29,497 bases of DNA from Zygnema cylindricum (taxonomy: Eukaryota; Streptophyta; Zygnematophyceae; Zygnematales; Zygnemataceae): positions 150,195 through 179,691 of the forward strand of contig JBBHKE010001255.1 of assembly GCA_037447655.1 (NCBI GenBank), in the 5' to 3' direction. Below the pieces are notes generated by a model. The model was not told where the DNA came from. It saw nothing but the letters and a program-made list of their open reading frames with translations, and searched no databases. Numbering within the stretch: position 1 is the first letter of the stretch; each line of letters begins with the position of its first letter. The position numbers were made by a program, and so were the translations under genes. Positions 9,921 through 19,792 of this stretch are shown here, piece after piece.

Positions 9921-10797
9921 CTTTAGGGTTCCAATCTACAATAGATATACGTTCATTTATTGGGAAGCCATGTTGACAGGGGCTATGTGTGAAAAACGAT
10001 ACTGGGGTATTGGTAGTGGATAAGTGAAATGTCCAACTCCGGGAACCCCACCAGGGTTTGGTGGAGTGAGGTTTTCTGCAGCAACATATGCTCCAACGCA
10101 AAAGGCAGACAATAGAGACAACAATGTGTCCGAAAAATGGAAAGGGAAGGAGACACCTCATACTCCTATCGCTACGACACCGGGAGCGGCGCCCTGCAGA
10201 CTTAGGAAAAAGATATTCAAACGTGGGAATACAAAAACATAGGTGCCAAGCATTTCATTTTGAGGCACCTTACTCAAGCTTTGGCAACCTCCCATCTTCA
10301 CATTCTTAAGGTTGAGGAATTGTGGGTGACTTGAGTGGAGATCTATAAAGCTAGTACCATTTAGGAGCTCGAGTTAGTTGAACAAAGGTTAGGGGATTAT
10401 ACTTACAAAGGGGGAAATATGTTAGATTACTATAATGATCTCTCTTGTTTATATATGGAGTTGGAGAGTGTCGGATGGATAGGTAGAATGAAGATGAAAG
10501 TCAACACCCTCATCTTGAAGTTGCCTGATAAATATGAGAACATAGTGTACCGAGTGCAAGAAATGGATGAAATTTCTTGGAAGTGGAATACAGTGGTCCG
10601 GATGATACTTGTGTAGGAGAACACTACTGAGATTCCCAGAGGAGGAAATAGCATTGAAGCTCTAGCTGCCAGAAAGGACCAGATGATGAAGGATTCGAGG
10701 ATATTTTACATCAGTTTTTAAAGGAGAAAGAGATCACACTTGAGGACCGAGGCCCCCAAAGGGTCTTTGTAATTTTTGCAAAAAATCGGGACATTTC
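9910..10797 (+). pseudogene. gag of element C (broken)
   Basis: Reading from the ATG in the PBS gives MGRPFRVPIYN, then FIYWEAM and CEKRYWGIGSG, then a stop at 10021. Element A has MGPPSRVPIFN, FIYSESM and CEKQFWGIVSG in the same places. The central gag fold continues in other frames (LDYYNDLSCLYMELESVG at 10422, then LILKLPDKYENIVYRVQ). These correspond to the copia Gag (UBN2-type) domain that forms the virus-like particle. Stops and frameshifts make it non-functional. Confidence 0.75.
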
Positions 10798-10809
10798 ATG
10801 GTGGTGTAC
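10768..10809 (+). pseudogene. Nucleocapsid zinc knuckle of element C, last Cys lost
   Basis: CNFCKKSGHFMVVY aligns with the CX2CX4HX4C knuckle of copia Gag, which binds the RNA genome. The final Cys is replaced by Tyr (TAC for TGC), a single-base change that would break zinc binding. Confidence 0.75.
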
Positions 10810-11511
10810 CTAGTTGTCGAAGTTGAGGCTCCAAGTGAACCGTGGAGGGGGTTGTTCCGAGGGAAGAAAAAGGCACTTGTGGTCACACAAATGAAAGGAG
10901 AAACTGAGGAGGATGAGTCCTCTGAGGAGGAGGATGGGGAGCTCCTTTTTGATGAGAATCAGGAGGAGAAGGAGATCCCTCGGAAACAGAAGTGTGTTAT
11001 AAGCGCCATTCGGGAAGCTCCACAGGAAGGGTGGATCATTGATTCAGGTGGATCCCTCCATATTTGTCGTGACAAGCACCTCTTTACCAAGCTAAGAAAT
11101 ATCCCTACAGTAGAGATAGGGTATGGAGATAGGAGAGTAGTTACTACAAATCTAGTGGGTTTGGTAGATCTAAAAGTCTAAGTGGAAGGTAAGTTTTCTA
11201 TACTCACCTTCTCAGATGTACTCTACATTCGTCAACTGAGTAAAAATCTTGTCTCTACCTTTGTATTTGATGATAAAGAATTTGATACCTTCACAAGAAA
11301 GGGAGTCTTTACAGGTAAGTATAGGGATGAAGACTACTTAATAGCAGATAAGGGTAGCCAAGGAATGTTTAGGCTTAACTTAAGTAATGAAAAGAGTAGT
11401 GCTTACTATGTTGGTGTCCCACACTTGATGATTTGGCATAAGCGGTTGGAGCATGTGCATTTTGATAGGCTGACGGAAATGAAAAAACTTGGTGTAGTAG
11501 AAGGCATCTAG
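10798..11511 (+). pseudogene. Protease and integrase N-terminus of element C
   Basis: The aspartic protease motif is WIIDSGGSLHIC (usual copia form DSGAS), followed by KHLFTKL and VEIGYGDRRVVTT. An in-frame stop at 11179-11181 separates this from the next block, where IWHKRLEHVHFD corresponds to the first two His of the integrase HHCC zinc finger (usual WHKRLGHV). An in-frame TAG at 11509 interrupts again. Acidic repeats (EEDESSEEEDGE) lie between zinc knuckle and protease, as in A and B. Confidence 0.8.
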
Positions 11512-12650
11512 TTTGGGGATAATGAAATAATAGATGATTGTAGTGGCAATGCCCAAGTTAAGGCTCACACACTCCCCTTTCCCAAAACTGCCATATATAC
11601 AGGTGAGAAAGTGCTAGATCTGGTCCACACAAATATCTAGGGACCGACAAAAGTACCTTCCGTCGGAAGTAAGAGGTAAATGTTGACAAATACTAATAAC
11701 TGGTCAAGATACTCTAGAGTCTACTTCCTAAAAACAAAGTCTAAAACACCAACTTACTTCAAAGAATATAAAGCCTGGAGTGAGAAGTTGCACGAAACAC
11801 CCTTTAAGAGAATAAGGAGTGATAATGTGGGAGAATATACCTCTAACCAGTTTGAGGAATACTAAAGGGATGAGGAAGTTTAGCATCAAAAAAATATACC
11901 GAAAAATCCAAAACAAAATAGGGTAGCGGAGTGTTTGAACGAACTCTAGGAGATAGTGAACGTAGTATGTTGGCCGACAAAAAGATATGAAAAAGGTTTA
12001 GGGCAAAAGCTAAAAACAATGCTAACTACATTAAGAATAGAGTCCTTACCTCAACCGTGAAAGGAATGACACCTTATAAGAAATGGATTGGAAAGAAACT
12101 AGATATTTCTCCTCTGAAACTATTCGGAAGTCAAGTTTTTAGTCTTGACACGGATAAGAAAAACTGGAAATCAGATGCTAAAGGGAAACTAGGATATTTT
12201 GTGGGATATGATGAGGATGTCAAGGGATATAGAGTCTATGACTTAGCAAAACAAGATATCAATTTGGTAAAACACCTAGTTGTCATAGATTAAAGAAATT
12301 CATTTGATCCCTTCAAATATACCAAGAAGATAAGAATTAGTTTTGAGTTTGAGAGTGAGGAGGACTCGGATCTTTTTAGAAGGGATATGATTGAAAAATG
12401 ATTGCAGATTCAGGGGAGGTCTAAGATAGGGGAGATATACCAAAAGATCCCCATATCCCCACGCACCCCGAGTAGACAAAGGAGGAGAAGACGGGACCGA
12501 CTCCCATTGATAAGGGAGCCGATTAGACAGTAAGGAGGAATCTGAGACTTCCCTCTATTATAGCTTCGGATTTTGAGGGAGGATGAAGAAGCAACAAAAA
12601 ACTACAAGAAAAACATGCTGCTCTCAAGGTAACTAAGCTATCTCACCCTG
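11512..12650 (+). pseudogene. Integrase core and C-terminal region of element C
   Basis: Fragments include CSGNAQVKAH (second Cys of HHCC changed to Asn), LDLVHTNI (catalytic Asp position changed to Asn), WSRYSRVYFLKTKSK, and SDNVGEYTSNQFEEY with the second catalytic Asp. The C-terminal part gives LKLFGSQVFSLDTD and GYFVGYDEDVKGYRVYDL. Numerous stops are present. Integrase would insert the cDNA copy; this one cannot. Confidence 0.75.
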
Positions 12651-12699
12651 ATGAGCCTCATTCATACTCGGAGGCAGTGAACAGTCCGGAGAAAGACAG

Positions 12700-13160
12700 A
12701 TAGGTTAGAGCCATAAATGATAAGATGGCCTCCTTCATGGAAGCAAATACTTGGGAACTGGTGGACTGTCCTTCAGACAGAAAACCAATTGGGTGCAAGT
12801 GGGTGTTTAAACTGAAACCGAACCCAGGTAATACCATTTAAAGATATAAGGCTCGCTTGGTAACAAAGGGGCTCAACCAAAAAGAAGGGATAGAATATAA
12901 GGAGACTTTTGCTCCAGTTTTTCGTTCCCATGAGTAACAATCCTCCTCAGTCTAGCAACAACAGAATACATGGATATACACCAGATGGATATTAAGTCCG
13001 CCTTTCTCAATGGTGAGCAAGAGGAAGAAATCTTCATGCGGCAACCAAACGGGTTTGCGAACGAAGGAGAGGAGAGCAAAGTCTGCAAACTCATAAAGTC
13101 ATTATATGGACTAAAGTAGGCCACCAGACAATAGAATAAGAAATTAGATGAGTTTCTTGT
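12700..13160 (+). pseudogene. Reverse transcriptase start of element C, truncated
   Basis: The frame reads ANTWELVDCPSDRKPIGCKW, then [29 protein letters not shown] and KSLYGLK, all characteristic of the start of copia RT. It stops at KLDEFL at 13160, before the YVDD active site, because element D's LTR begins there. Confidence 0.8.
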
Positions 13161-14271
13161 TGTCGATGGCCTATTTTAGCCATGGACTACTCTCGTAAGC
13201 ACCATAGACTATCCTCAAACAGCTGTGTTTCAGACAACACTGATTGCTCCACAATAAACAAAATCCCCTCAGACTGCAACAATATGCAGAATGCTATAGA
13301 CACTGCAAACTCCCAAAGTTACAGCCAAATCCACCAAGGACCCTGGAAGATATAAGCTTCACAGTTTCCCAAAAACAACTGCTAGCTTTACAAACTAACC
13401 ACTTTGACTTCTCACAGAATCTTACACAGATAACAGAATAGAATGAAACCTCGCACACATACAGATTCTATAGTATAGAATAACTTCACAAAGTATCACA
13501 TGAAAAAACCAAATTGAGTGATCACACCAACAGGTCAAAGATGCAGAAAACAGTTTGCCATAGCTTTGATAAATATGACTGTGATAATCAAAATGTTCTA
13601 AGTCCTACAAGTTATACTCAGAGAGTTTACTACTGAATGTAAGGAGGCATACCAACCGTACAGTATCTACCATCTACCTAAACTATTGAAAGTATACCCG
13701 AATAGTTCGAGGTATGTTAGACTGAACTGATCTACACTAATAAACTAATTAGCAAAAAGACAAACTTATGTTGTACATAATATTTACACCGATATCTCCG
13801 CAATCTTCGTACATCAAAAACAAGCTACCACTAAGCAACCACTAAACAAATATCATTACTCAAAACCTATACTAGTCATATTATCTACAGCTGCGTCATT
13901 TGCTTTGTCCGTACGGATCATATCAAATTAACTACAGCTTAGTTAACTTATCTGCGTCGCAGCAACTTCGTACCGGCGGCGCGTATTCATCCAAAATAAC
14001 CGCAGCTGCGTTGTCCTGTGTGCGACACAGCTTCGACGTATTTGCGGCCCCTATTTAAACATTTTGTTTATTCCACATCGGTTCGCTTCGCGATCCGCCG
14101 TCCATTTGTGAATGCTTGTTCACCCACTCAATGAGTCATTTAATTCAATTTAGGTATATCTATACGTTTGCTCCTCCAACCCATGAATCAATTCAAACCT
14201 CCATATTAAATCCAATTAGCACTAACGCACGAAATGTCGCGTACGCACAAAATTGACTTTTCAAAACAACA
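13161..14271 (-). repeat. LTR of a different copia element (D)
   Basis: On the minus strand the segment begins TGTTGTTTTGAAAAG at 14271 and ends GGCCATCGACA at 13161, so it has TG...CA ends. It is directly preceded by a polypurine tract (TCGGGGGAG, 14280-14272), the usual arrangement at the 3' LTR of plant copia elements. Length is 1111 bp. It shares no sequence with the LTRs of A, B or C. The join at 13160/13161 falls in the middle of C's RT, so D inserted into C. The other flank is lost, so a duplication of CTTGT (13156-13160) cannot be checked. Confidence 0.68.
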
Positions 14272-14375
14272 CTCCCCCGAAATTATAGTTTCGTGCACCC
14301 GAAAAATATGCACCGTGTAACGCTATGCTGTTATGCTGCGCTAGTTCAACATCGCAGCGCAGTATGAATAGAATG
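14272..14375 (-). mobile_element. Remnant of element D interior with polypurine tract
   Basis: About 100 bases upstream (minus strand) of D's LTR survive, ending in the G-rich tract. No coding domain can be read. It is cut at 14376 by the 3' end of element A, which suggests A landed inside D. Confidence 0.5.
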
Positions 14376-15442
14376 TGCAACTCTCAGACCTCCATAGGTC
14401 CTCAGAGTACGCAGCTCATACAAAGCCTCTAAGATAACCCTAACCCCTTCGTGTTTCGGCAAGAATAACTGTCACCCTGGCAAACAAAAACTTTGACCGC
14501 CTTCACCCCTGTGAAGGAAAGACTCCACTGAGTCGATAGCAAAAAGATTCTCTGAATTTGCTCCCCTGAAAGGTAAGTTATGGAGGGTCAAAGTTGACCT
14601 TTTGTACATAAGCTCTCTGGGAGAGAGGGTCCTATCTACCAACTTTTCTAAGTCATATCTCTCTCTAAAACTCTATCTACTAATGTACGACACCAACCAT
14701 ATTACACTGTCGTACACAAAAGTACAGCTACCGGTGTACTTTCTGTACGAATATTGTAGGATATAACCTAAATGTCAACAGATGTTATATCCGAATTCGG
14801 TCGTGTAATCCTCGGAGATGTCGCGATCCAATGTAGTTATGCCACGTGTCATCCGATGTGGCGATGACCACAAACTCTCGAGATTCTCTTCCGCAATCTC
14901 GACATGATTCTCGGCTGTTCGATTAAATGCAGATTTCAATTGTAGCCGTCATAAATACTTGCGCGATAATTGTTTCGTTTAAAGAAACAAATGCGCGGTA
15001 CTTGTTTCCTAACCAAACTGTAATCCGTACTTTTTTATAACTGAATCTATGTATCCTGTAAACAGTTGCCGTTAATTGAATTATCCTTCGTGGCAACATT
15101 TGAATAACTAACACACGTTATAGCATGTAACTTAAGTCCTAGACGTAATGGATAAGGCTACTGGCTACCGGCGACTTTATCGGATTGCAGGTACCAGGTT
15201 CAAATCCTGGATTTGACAGCTTTCCTTTCAGATAAGAAACTATCAATTTGTAAATCAACTAATCCATTTCTCGTAAACTTCTGGATAGCCTAGGTAGCCA
15301 TGGCTCTAGCTTATTCTCCAACTTTCAGTGACTACAACAAGTGTGGGAGTTGAAGAGAGGAGTTAGAGGCATATTCCCTCGACATCTTTTCTATATTATA
15401 TTTTAGACCTAAGATATACTAAAAGAACCATCAATTTCTACA
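14376..15442 (-). repeat. 3' LTR of element A
   Basis: It begins TGTAGAAATTGATGG at 15442 (minus), right after the polypurine tract, and ends GAGAGTTGCA at 14376. Length is 1067 bp, against 1066 bp for the 5' LTR of B. It contains the antisense tRNA-like module, the stem-loop at 14961-14997, CACGTG at 14843 and a GTAC cluster (about 14683-14750). Confidence 0.88.
15136..15217 (+). repeat. tRNA-Arg-like module in the 3' LTR of A (antisense)
   Basis: The segment has a box A-like GTAATGGATAAGG (15145-15157) and box B GGTTCAAATCC (15197-15207). The box B lies in a perfect T-arm: CCAGG, loop TTCAAAT, CCTGG. The following ATTTGAC is where the 3' acceptor strand should be, and GTC/GAC ends can pair, but the middle of the acceptor stem and the anticodon arm do not fold. 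It is tRNA-derived, not a working tRNA gene. Confidence 0.6.
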
Positions 15443-15455
15443 GTCCCCTTATTTT
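15443..15455 (-). other. Polypurine tract of element A
   Basis: AAAATAAGGGGAC on the minus strand sits directly before the 3' LTR and directly after the polyprotein stop TAG (15458-15456). It primes plus-strand DNA synthesis in LTR retrotransposons. Element B has AAAATAAGAGGAG in the same place. Confidence 0.75.
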
Positions 15456-15944
15456 CTAGTCACTGTTTAATTTCAAACCACACTTCTTTTTGCAAAAAAA
15501 TAGTTTAGGAGAAGGCACAGGTTTGGTCATCATATCTGCTACCATCTCGCTATTTGGCCAGTTCTCTAAACTGATTATTTTGTTTTCTACTTTCTCTATA
15601 ACAAAACTGAGTCTAATGTGTATGTGTTCGGCTTTAAAATGATGTTTAGGATTGGCAGAAATAGCGATTGCTGCCTGATTATCACAAAAAAAATTATGCA
15701 CACCACTGTTAAGGTAACCCAGCTCACCAAGCAAAGCCTTGACCCACATTAATTCTTGTACAACAATGTAAGAGGCCATATATTCAGCCTCCATGGTGGA
15801 CTGAGCAATAACCTTTTGTTGTTTGCTTCTCCAACAGCAAGCCCGATCACCCACATATAATACATATCCAGAAATACATCTCATCGGAGCATCACCAAAA
15901 CTGGCATCACTCCAAGTAGTGATGTCAGTATTCTCCCCACCCAA
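15456..15944 (-). pseudogene. RNase H domain of element A (open to its stop)
   Basis: This is the best-preserved part of A: 162 codons open to the natural stop. Landmarks are WSDASFGDAP (first catalytic Asp), CCWRSKQQKVIAQSTMEAEY (catalytic Glu in EAEY), FFCDNQAAIAI (Asp in CDNQ) and the closing VADMMTKPVPSPKLFF. RNase H removes the RNA strand during reverse transcription. Upstream, the frame is broken from RT. Confidence 0.88.
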
Positions 15945-17010
15945 ATGGAACTATAGATCCCTAGTTCATATCAAATATCTAAGGACTCTCTTAGCTGCCT
16001 CCCAATCTTTCTTATTGGGAGCATTTAGACTTCTACTCAGCACTCCTTTAGTTGCAGCTAAATTTGGCCGGTACAATTCATAAAATAGATAAGGCTTCCC
16101 ACTACTTGCCTGTAAGGAATAGTCTGCATGAACTTCTGTTCTTCAAGACATAATTCCTCGTCTAAGACTATGACTCTTTCATCCTCTCTCCCCTCACATC
16201 CCTTTTTTAACTCCATTGGAGTTGTGCAACTATTAGCTTTATCCATCTCAAATTTTCCAACATGTTCCCTATTGCTTCCTTTTGAGTCAATATGATATCT
16301 TTCTTTCTCAGTCTCTTTTTACTTGAATTCCCAAAATATAACATGCCTCCCCCATATCCTTGATTTCAAATCTCCCTTTAAGATCGGTTTTCAGTTAATT
16401 AATTTTTTTTCATTGATTTACTTAAAACAAGCAAATCATCAACATAAATTGCAATAAATATAACACCTTCCTCATCTTCAAAAACGTAGACTGAGTGATC
16501 TGAGCTCATCCAGATATATCCTAGACCGGTAAGAAACTCATCAAGCTTCTTATTCCACTGTCGAGGCGCTAGTTTATACCATAAAGAGATTTAATCAGCC
16601 GACATACCTTACTCTCCTCTTCTTCTTCCACAAATCCTTCAGGTTGTCGCATGAAGTTCTCCTTTTCCAATTCTCTATGCAAAAAGGTTGTCTTCATGTC
16701 CATCTATTGCACCTCCATGTCTTCTACTGCTGCTAGACTGAGAAGTATACGGACAAATGGAAATTTGACGACCGGGGCAAAGGTTTCCTCGTAGTCGATT
16801 CCTTATTTTTGTGTAAATCTTTTTGCCACTAATCCGGCTTTGTAATGCTCAATGGTGTTATCTGGGTTTTGTTTTTATTTGAAGACCCACTTACAACCGA
16901 TTGGTTTTCAGTTAGGTGGACAATCCACCATCTCCTAAGTATCGGCTGCCATAATTGAGGCCATCTCCTCATTGGTGGCTGTCTTCGACAGGTTCCTTTC
17001 TGGACAAGTC
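15945..17010 (-). pseudogene. Reverse transcriptase domain of element A
   Basis: Reading the minus strand in shifting frames gives the active site AIYVDDL (YVDD at 16446-16432), the LDEFLTGLG block near 16540, the [12 protein letters not shown] block near 16630, the TFAPVVKFP block near 16770 and an NEEMASIMAA block near 16960. A later RT piece, NSCTTPMELKKGCEGREDER, is open at 16246-16058. Frameshifts and stops interrupt it. Confidence 0.8.
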
Positions 17011-17329
17011 ATCGCCTCTCCATAAGTTTGAGGTTCATCTTGATGAGATAGTTTTGTTACCTTGTTATTAACCAGCTTTTTTTGCAATCTTTTCCTACTT
17101 CTCCTTCCCCCCTCAAAATCTGTGGCCAGAATAGATGGTTATCGTGGGTTCTTTTGAACAATGTCGGCTTCTCCCCTGTCCCGTGATTTCGAATCAATTT
17201 CCATCACCTCTTCCGTTTCAAGTAGAGTTGTCACTAGAGTTTCCGCAGCCGAGTCTTTTTCGATCTAATTTGTACATGTAAGATTGTCATCTTCTCAAAA
17301 ACCTGGATAGTTAGGTTGCTCAAAGTCAT

Positions 17330-18430
17330 CGGAATTTTCTGACTTAAATCTGATTTTTACTAACTTTGTATACTTGAAGGGATTTATAGACATTCTTTCA
17401 TTCATAACTACTAGATGTTTTACCAAGATTATATCTTCCCTTTTTAGATCATAAATTCTATATCCTTTAACATCCTCATCATATCCTAATAAGTATCCCG
17501 ATTTTTCTTTGGGATCTAGCTTCCAATTAGACTGATCTGTATCTAGAATGAATACTTGACAGCCGAAAACCTTTAAATGAGATATGTCTGGTTTCCCGCT
17601 GGTCTATCTCTCATAAGGTGTTTGATCTTTTATAGCTGAAGTAAGAACCCTATTCTTGAGATAATTTGCACAGTTTATTTCTTCGGCCCAAAACTTTTTT
17701 CCTATCTTCTTATCTGACAGCATACTCCTAGCACTATCACTCAATGTTTTATTTAATATTTCAGCTACACCATTTTGCTCAGGATTTTCATGAACTGTCT
17801 TTTGGTGTTGAACTCCATCTTCTCTCAAAAAATCCTCAAACTGGTTAGAGGTATACTCTCCACCATTGTCACTCCTCACACTTTTGATTGAGGTTTCATG
17901 GAGTTTTTCACTCTATGCTTTATATTGTTTAAAACATTCATGAGCCTTTGACTTATTTTTTTACACCCTTGCCCCCGAGGTGATAGCACTTTGGTGGTGG
18001 CCCCTAAATATACGTATTTACTAAATCTAGAATCTTTTCTCCCTTATGGGTGTGTTTTTGGGAGGGTAACACGTGTTGCTGCACCGGGCACATCCACTAC
18101 AATCCTTAGATTTTCACTCTCACCGAACTGAATTCCTTCCACTACTCCCATCTTTCTCATCTCTCATATTTTATCTAGATTCACATGTCCAAGCCTCTTA
18201 TGCCACAACATTATATCATGAACACCAGAATAATAAAGTATTTTTTTTTCATTGCTTAAAATCAGCCTAAACATCCATTGGCTACTTTTTTCAGCAGTAA
18301 AATAAACTTCCTCCTCAAAACTAACAGTAAAGATTCCTTTCCTAGTGCTAGTATCAAAACCCTTATCATCTAATACAGATGTAGAGATGAGGTTTTTGTT
18401 CAGCTCCGGAATAAACAATACATCGGAGAA
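17330..18430 (-). pseudogene. Integrase domain of element A
   Basis: Minus-strand blocks are: MLWHKRLGHVNLDKI (18215 down; HHCC His pair), the CSGC block near 18100, RSDNGGEYTSNQFEDF (17876 down; second catalytic Asp), ENPEQNGVAEILNKTLSDSA (catalytic Glu region), KKFWAEEINCANYLKNRVLT, and further on GYDEDVKGYRIYDL near 17470. Stops and shifts separate them. Integrase would insert cDNA into the host chromosome. Confidence 0.8.
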
Positions 18431-18448
18431 TGTAACTATGGATGTCTT

Positions 18449-18694
18449 TCATTCTACTAACACTTTTAGATCTACCGATCCTAAAAGAGTAGTAGTGACA
18501 ATCCTCCCATCCTTGTACTCTATCTCTACGGTGGGAATCTTTCTTATCTTAGTGAACAGGTGTTTATCTTTACACATGCGCATGGATGCACCTGAGTCTA
18601 CAATCAAGCTTGCAACACCTTTCAATCCACCGAAAGCACATTTTTGCTTCCGTGGAATTTCGACATTCTTTTTCGCTTCCAACTCCTCATCCAA
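18449..18694 (-). pseudogene. Protease domain of element A
   Basis: The aspartic protease motif is LIVDSGASMRMC, followed by KHLFTKIRKIPTVEI and VTTTLLGSVDLKV. Upstream lies the acidic linker also seen in B and C. The catalytic DSGAS is intact, but the frame does not join gag or integrase. Confidence 0.82.
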
Positions 18695-18814
18695 TAGGAG
18701 TTCATCGTCCTCGTCCTCGTTTTCGACCTCATGTAACTATGTCACAAGGGCCTTTTTCTTTCCTCTCGGGGGTCCACCGATCTGCCGTTTCTTAAACCGC
18801 AGCTCGGTTAACTT

Positions 18815-18870
18815 AGTGCATCAGCCATATAGCGCCCAAGTTTTTTACAAAAATGGCACAAACCCTTAGG
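18815..18870 (-). pseudogene. Nucleocapsid zinc knuckle of element A (damaged)
   Basis: The minus strand reads CHFCKKLGRYMA, where the His of CX2CX4HX4C is replaced by Arg. Compared with element B, one base is missing just before the last Cys codon, which shifts the frame. Both lesions would inactivate the knuckle. Confidence 0.65.
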
Positions 18871-19788
18871 AGTCCTTGGTCCAAACTCCTCAGTCTGATT
18901 TTTTTACCCTTCCTCTCGATAAAATCCAACCTGTTTTTTAAATCATTGTTCCTCCAATCGGTCCCTGCTGCCAAAGCTTGCCCTCTCTTTCCTCCCTTTC
19001 AGATCTCAATCGTATTCTCCCGAACGAGAATCATTCCTACCCTCTCTTTCCTCCCCTTCAGATCTCAATCGTATTCTCCCAAACGAGAATCATTCCTACC
19101 ACTAATTGCCAAATCCACCTTGAGTCTTCCAAGTCTTGCACACGGTTGACTATGTTCTCGAACTCATCAAGTAACTTCATTAGTAAACAATTCACCTATT
19201 CCTTTTCGCTAAATACTTTACCTGCACTATCCAGTTCCATGAAAAGTGTAGCATGCTCATTGAAAAATTGAACATCTTTCCCCCTTTGTATACATACTCG
19301 TTAATTTTCTAATTAGCCAATTGTTGTTGCTGAATCGTACCACTTCAGTACATCTTTATTAGAGCCACCCAAAGATCAGATGCCCTCTTTACTTGCAAAT
19401 AGGGAGATGTAAGCCCTTTTTTAAGATGGAGGAGGATGAAGTGTTTAGCCGCCTTATTGTTGTAGTCCCAAGTATTGATATCATTCTCCTCGTTCCTCGG
19501 AATAGGTGACATGAATGCCCAACCGGTTGGTATTGGTGTGACCGTCTCTTTCTCCTTTCCTTTGTCCACCACCTCTTTTTTCTTTATCTCTTTCGTTGAA
19601 GATGGATCTGCATTTCTAGTGAATCTGCCTGCTGTAAACCCTGGAGGTATCCTAAGACTTGATGGACGCCTCACCCGTCCACTCACTATTCCCCAAAACT
19701 GTTTCTCACATAGAGCTCTTGTCATCATACTTTCCGAATATATGAAGCCAGCTCCATTGAATATGGGCACCCTAGATGGTGGGCCCAT
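18871..19788 (-). pseudogene. gag of element A (N-terminal part open)
   Basis: From the ATG inside the PBS (19788) the frame is open to 19345 and reads MGPPSRVPIFN, FIYSESMMTRALCEKQFWGI, then a basic/Ser-Pro linker, and AKHFILLHLKKGL with ASDLWVALIKMY, the start of the copia Gag (UBN2-type) core. A stop at 19345 and later shifts break the rest. The frame also stays open for eight codons upstream into the LTR (ATG at 19812), but similarity to element C begins at the PBS ATG. Confidence 0.8.
18981..19098 (-). repeat. Tandem duplication, 2 x 59 bp, inside gag of element A
   Basis: Two adjacent 59-bp units, both starting CCCTCTCTTTCCTCC on the plus strand and ending CATTCCTA, differ at about two positions. 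On the minus strand they copy the gag segment that reads VRENTIEI in element B. Since 59 is not a multiple of three, the duplication shifts the frame. It is absent from element B, so it arose after the copies separated. Confidence 0.88.
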
Positions 19789-19791
19789 AAC
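19777..19791 (-). other. Primer-binding site of element A (half-tRNA iMet type)
   Basis: GTTATGGGCCCACCA on the minus strand is perfectly complementary over 15 bases to the anticodon stem-loop of plant initiator tRNA-Met (recalled as TGGTGGGCCCATAAC). It lies one base after the LTR end (...GTTGCA, 19793). It pairs with the 5' half of the tRNA ending just past the anticodon loop, the primer type known for Drosophila copia. It contains the probable Gag start codon. Confidence 0.82.
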
Positions 19792-19792
19792 T

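Larger units (their letters stand above)
8901..13160 (+). mobile_element. Ty1/copia element C, old, truncated in RT
   Basis: A 5' LTR (about 8901-9905), PBS (9907-9920), gag, protease, integrase and the first part of reverse transcriptase occur in the standard copia order on the plus strand. Many stops and frameshifts are present. Similarity to elements A and B is clear at the protein level and patchy in the LTR, so C is an older or related subfamily. The RT reading stops at KLDEFL, exactly where the LTR of element D begins at 13161. RNase H and a 3' LTR are absent from the window. Confidence 0.85.

Noticed and set aside
10798-11511. Host genes in the 127- and 109-codon open frames
   Set aside because: They are protease and integrase pieces of copia element C.
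15136-15217. A functional tRNA-Arg gene
   Set aside because: The T-arm is good but the acceptor and anticodon arms do not pair, and the segment is repeated in every LTR.
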